This document shows, piece by piece, positions 7,468 to 8,715 of a stretch of DNA of 8,715 nt. The position numbers were made by a program, and so were the translations under genes. The notes under the pieces are model-generated. The model was not told where the DNA came from. It worked only from the letters and a program-made list of their open reading frames with translations, and searched no databases. Source of the stretch: JAYZDF01 sp036337945. GTDB lineage: Bacteria > Myxococcota > Kuafuiibacteriia > Kuafuiibacteriales > Kuafuiibacteriaceae. The stretch covers positions 1-8,715 of the forward strand of contig JAYZDF010000061.1 in NCBI GenBank assembly GCA_036337945.1, read 5' to 3'. Within the stretch, counting starts at the first letter, position 1; each line of letters begins with the position of its first letter.

Positions 7468-7490
7468 TAAGTGAACACTGTTCACTTAAT
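7466..7490. promoter_or_regulatory. Perfect 25-bp palindrome, probable regulator operator
   Basis: The arm ATTAAGTGAACA (7466-7477) is followed by one central base (7478) and then its exact reverse complement (7479-7490). There are twelve paired positions and no mismatches. It lies in the spacer after the amidase gene and touches the start codon region of the hydroxylase. A perfect odd-length palindrome of this size with a GTGAAC...GTTCAC core is typical of operators bound by TetR-family dimers, and many TetR regulators control lipid enzymes. It is not a terminator: the stem is AT-rich and no T-run follows on either strand. Chance occurrence of a 12-bp-arm palindrome here is very unlikely. 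The regulator is not in the window. Confidence 0.65.
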
Positions 7491-7491
7491 A

Positions 7492-7511
7492 AATCAAGTG
7501 CATACTTGATT
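7492..7511. promoter_or_regulatory. Second inverted repeat next to the palindrome, possible operator
   Basis: Arms AATCAAGT (7492-7499) and ACTTGATT (7504-7511) flank a 4-nt spacer. It starts one base after the larger palindrome. ATCAAGTG at 7493-7500 matches ATTAAGTG at 7466-7473 in seven of eight positions, and the right halves CACTTAAT and TACTTGAT are likewise similar. It could be a second, weaker binding site or part of the hydroxylase promoter. Confidence 0.35.
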
Positions 7512-7539
7512 AGATAAATAAAACAATAAAAATGGATAC

Positions 7540-8715
7540 TTACAAGCGTGGTTTACACCATCCTCCAAATTCTTTTTCAAGAAATATGGCCGTCGCGAGG
7601 CTGATATGGTCACATCCGTGAGCCGCGATGACTTGAGTTCCTAGTGGTTTCCCTTCTGAGTTCAGTCCAAGAGGTATCTGCGTGGCCGGTAGTTCAAGAA
7701 CGTTGATTATCGCAGTGTATTGCCACCGGATCGGAAGGTGGAGAGGTTGATTATGGGCGGGAGCGGGCGAGGGATAGGATGGAAATAGCAGCACTGTATT
7801 GGGCTTTAGGAGCTGCGCAATCTCTGACTGTAACTGCCGAAATGCTTGCCTCATTTGTTCAGCTCTCCGAGTCATCTTTGCAGATATTTTCTCAACTAAA
7901 ACAAGGCCAAGTGAAGGAATCGTGAATTCGCTTTTTCCGAATAGGAACCGCAAAGTTTCATTGGCCAAATTGAAGTTCCTCCCGTTGCGGAGATGGTCGA
8001 CGTAAGGAGTGATTGCCGCTTCACTCATGAGCGTGCTCCAAATTTCGAGGGCGTCTCTAAACCCTCGGAGACGATGGGTATGTACCTTTGCACCAGCACT
8101 CTGCAACGCGCGGGCAGCATCTTCCTGTCGCTGCATAAGATCATCACTTACAGCAATACGACCGTTATCTGGCACATTGATCACCTCTAAGTCTCCGATA
8201 GAAACTTGACTAACGTCGGGAATCAACCTGTCTTCGCAATGGCCATCCTTATCGCTCGCTCCCGCAAAAATCCTCACTAAGGGCTCTAGATCTTCAGCCT
8301 TTCGGCATAAAGGTCCGGTACATAAATAGTCTCGCGCATTGCTTTTGGCCGGTGGATATTGACCGTGATTAGGGATGAGACGTGAGGAGGGCTTATGTCC
8401 AAAGACGCCGCAAAAAAAAGCAGGCATTCGAATCGACCCACCTACATCCGAACCAACCCCGAAGACAGATGCCCCCGACCCGATAATTGACCCTTCTCCT
8501 CCGGAACTTCCTCCCGCAATACAATTTTGGTCATAAGGATTGTTGGTTCGACCATATAGTTTATTGTTGGACTCCATCCACATACAGAGTTCAGATGTGT
8601 TCGTGACGCCAAGTGGAATCGCCCCGGATTTACGAAGTCTTTGGACGACGACAGCATCCTCTTTTGCAATGACCTGCTCACGACTTCGCAATCCTGCCGA
8701 ATTTGGCATCCCCGA
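7540..8715 (-). CDS. Amidase-signature hydrolase, FAAH2-like (fatty acid amide hydrolase type), 5' end missing
   Basis: 391 codons of a protein that continues past the right edge; the frame is open upstream of the internal Met at 8709, so the true start is not in the window. Amidase-signature enzymes use a Ser-cisSer-Lys triad to hydrolyse amides. Counting from that Met: GGSSGGEGSIIGSG at 66-79 carries the cis-Ser, and GSDVGGSIRMPAFF at 86-99 carries the nucleophile Ser92. The catalytic Lys and the stretch around it lie upstream, outside the window. Wording such as GVTNTSELCMWMES, YGRTNNPYD, FGHKPS and the ending LEKEFGGWCKP closely resembles FAAH2-type fatty acid amide hydrolases rather than GatA, whose context and motifs differ. 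This suggests lipophilic amides such as N-acyl ethanolamines or N-acyl amino lipids as substrate, but family members vary widely. Same-strand neighbours are a fatty acid hydroxylase and an outer-membrane protein, so a lipid role is plausible. No break or frameshift is seen within the visible part. Confidence 0.92.
   Translation of the reverse strand, partial: SGMPNSAGLRSREQVIAKEDAVVVQRLRKSGAIPLGVTNTSELCMWMESNNKLYGRTNNPYDQNCIAGGSSGGEGSIIGSGASVFGVGSDVGGSIRMPAFFCGVFGHKPSSRLIPNHGQYPPAKSNARDYLCTGPLCRKAEDLEPLVRIFAGASDKDGHCEDRLIPDVSQVSIGDLEVINVPDNGRIAVSDDLMQRQEDAARALQSAGAKVHTHRLRGFRDALEIWSTLMSEAAITPYVDHLRNGRNFNLANETLRFLFGKSEFTIPSLGLVLVEKISAKMTRRAEQMRQAFRQLQSEIAQLLKPNTVLLFPSYPSPAPAHNQPLHLPIRWQYTAIINVLELPATQIPLGLNSEGKPLGTQVIAAHGCDHISLATAIFLEKEFGGWCKPRL

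Noticed and set aside
7466..7511. The inverted repeats as a transcription terminator for the amidase
   Set aside because: The stems are AT-rich, no run of T follows on the minus strand, and they overlap the next gene's start; operator is the better reading.

Overview
The window looks like ordinary chromosomal DNA from a Gram-negative bacterium. It encodes a signal-peptide-bearing outer-membrane beta-barrel protein, a lipoprotein and an inner-membrane RND/MMPL-type permease. The lipoprotein has an Asp/Ala/Gly-rich linker (repeated 'DAG'-like units) after its lipidated Cys, a style common in Myxococcota and related former Deltaproteobacteria. Together with the FAAH-like amidase and a membrane fatty acid hydroxylase, this makes a Myxococcota-type organism my best guess; that is inference, not proof. 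Base composition is moderate by eye and looks uniform, with no mobile elements, RNA genes, CRISPR arrays or other clear sign of recent transfer. No gene-free stretch exceeds 300 bases. The longest spacers are the two divergent intergenic regions, of roughly 90 and 110 bp.

Layout, left to right. (1) Positions 1-369, minus strand: the N-terminal part of an exonuclease III-family AP endonuclease that runs off the left edge. (2) Positions 463-2775 and 2811-3644, plus strand: an RND/MMPL-family permease followed 35 bp later by a beta-propeller-like lipoprotein, probably co-transcribed. (3) Positions 3679-4692, minus strand: an HTH-WYL-WCX transcriptional regulator, convergent with the lipoprotein gene and divergent from the next gene. 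(4) Positions 4801-5913, plus strand: a GT4-type glycosyltransferase, ending 5 bp from the stop of the next gene. (5) Positions 8715-5919, minus strand: three genes reading in the order FAAH2-like amidase (5' end off the right edge), fatty acid hydroxylase/sterol desaturase superfamily membrane protein, and a DUF481-type outer-membrane protein.

Functionally, the right half leans towards lipid and envelope chemistry: amide hydrolysis, oxidation of a lipid-like substrate by a di-iron membrane enzyme, an outer-membrane barrel and a sugar transferase. The left half carries DNA repair and an envelope exporter. The most striking non-coding signal is a perfect 25-bp palindrome at 7466-7490 that overlaps the start of the hydroxylase gene. 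A second inverted repeat with related half-sites lies one base away. Together they look like a regulator-binding region inside the amidase-hydroxylase gene series. Recognisable Shine-Dalgarno sequences are largely absent, so several start codons are uncertain. I do not see a clearly novel multi-gene system here; the candidate operator cluster and the lipid-gene grouping are the leads most worth following.
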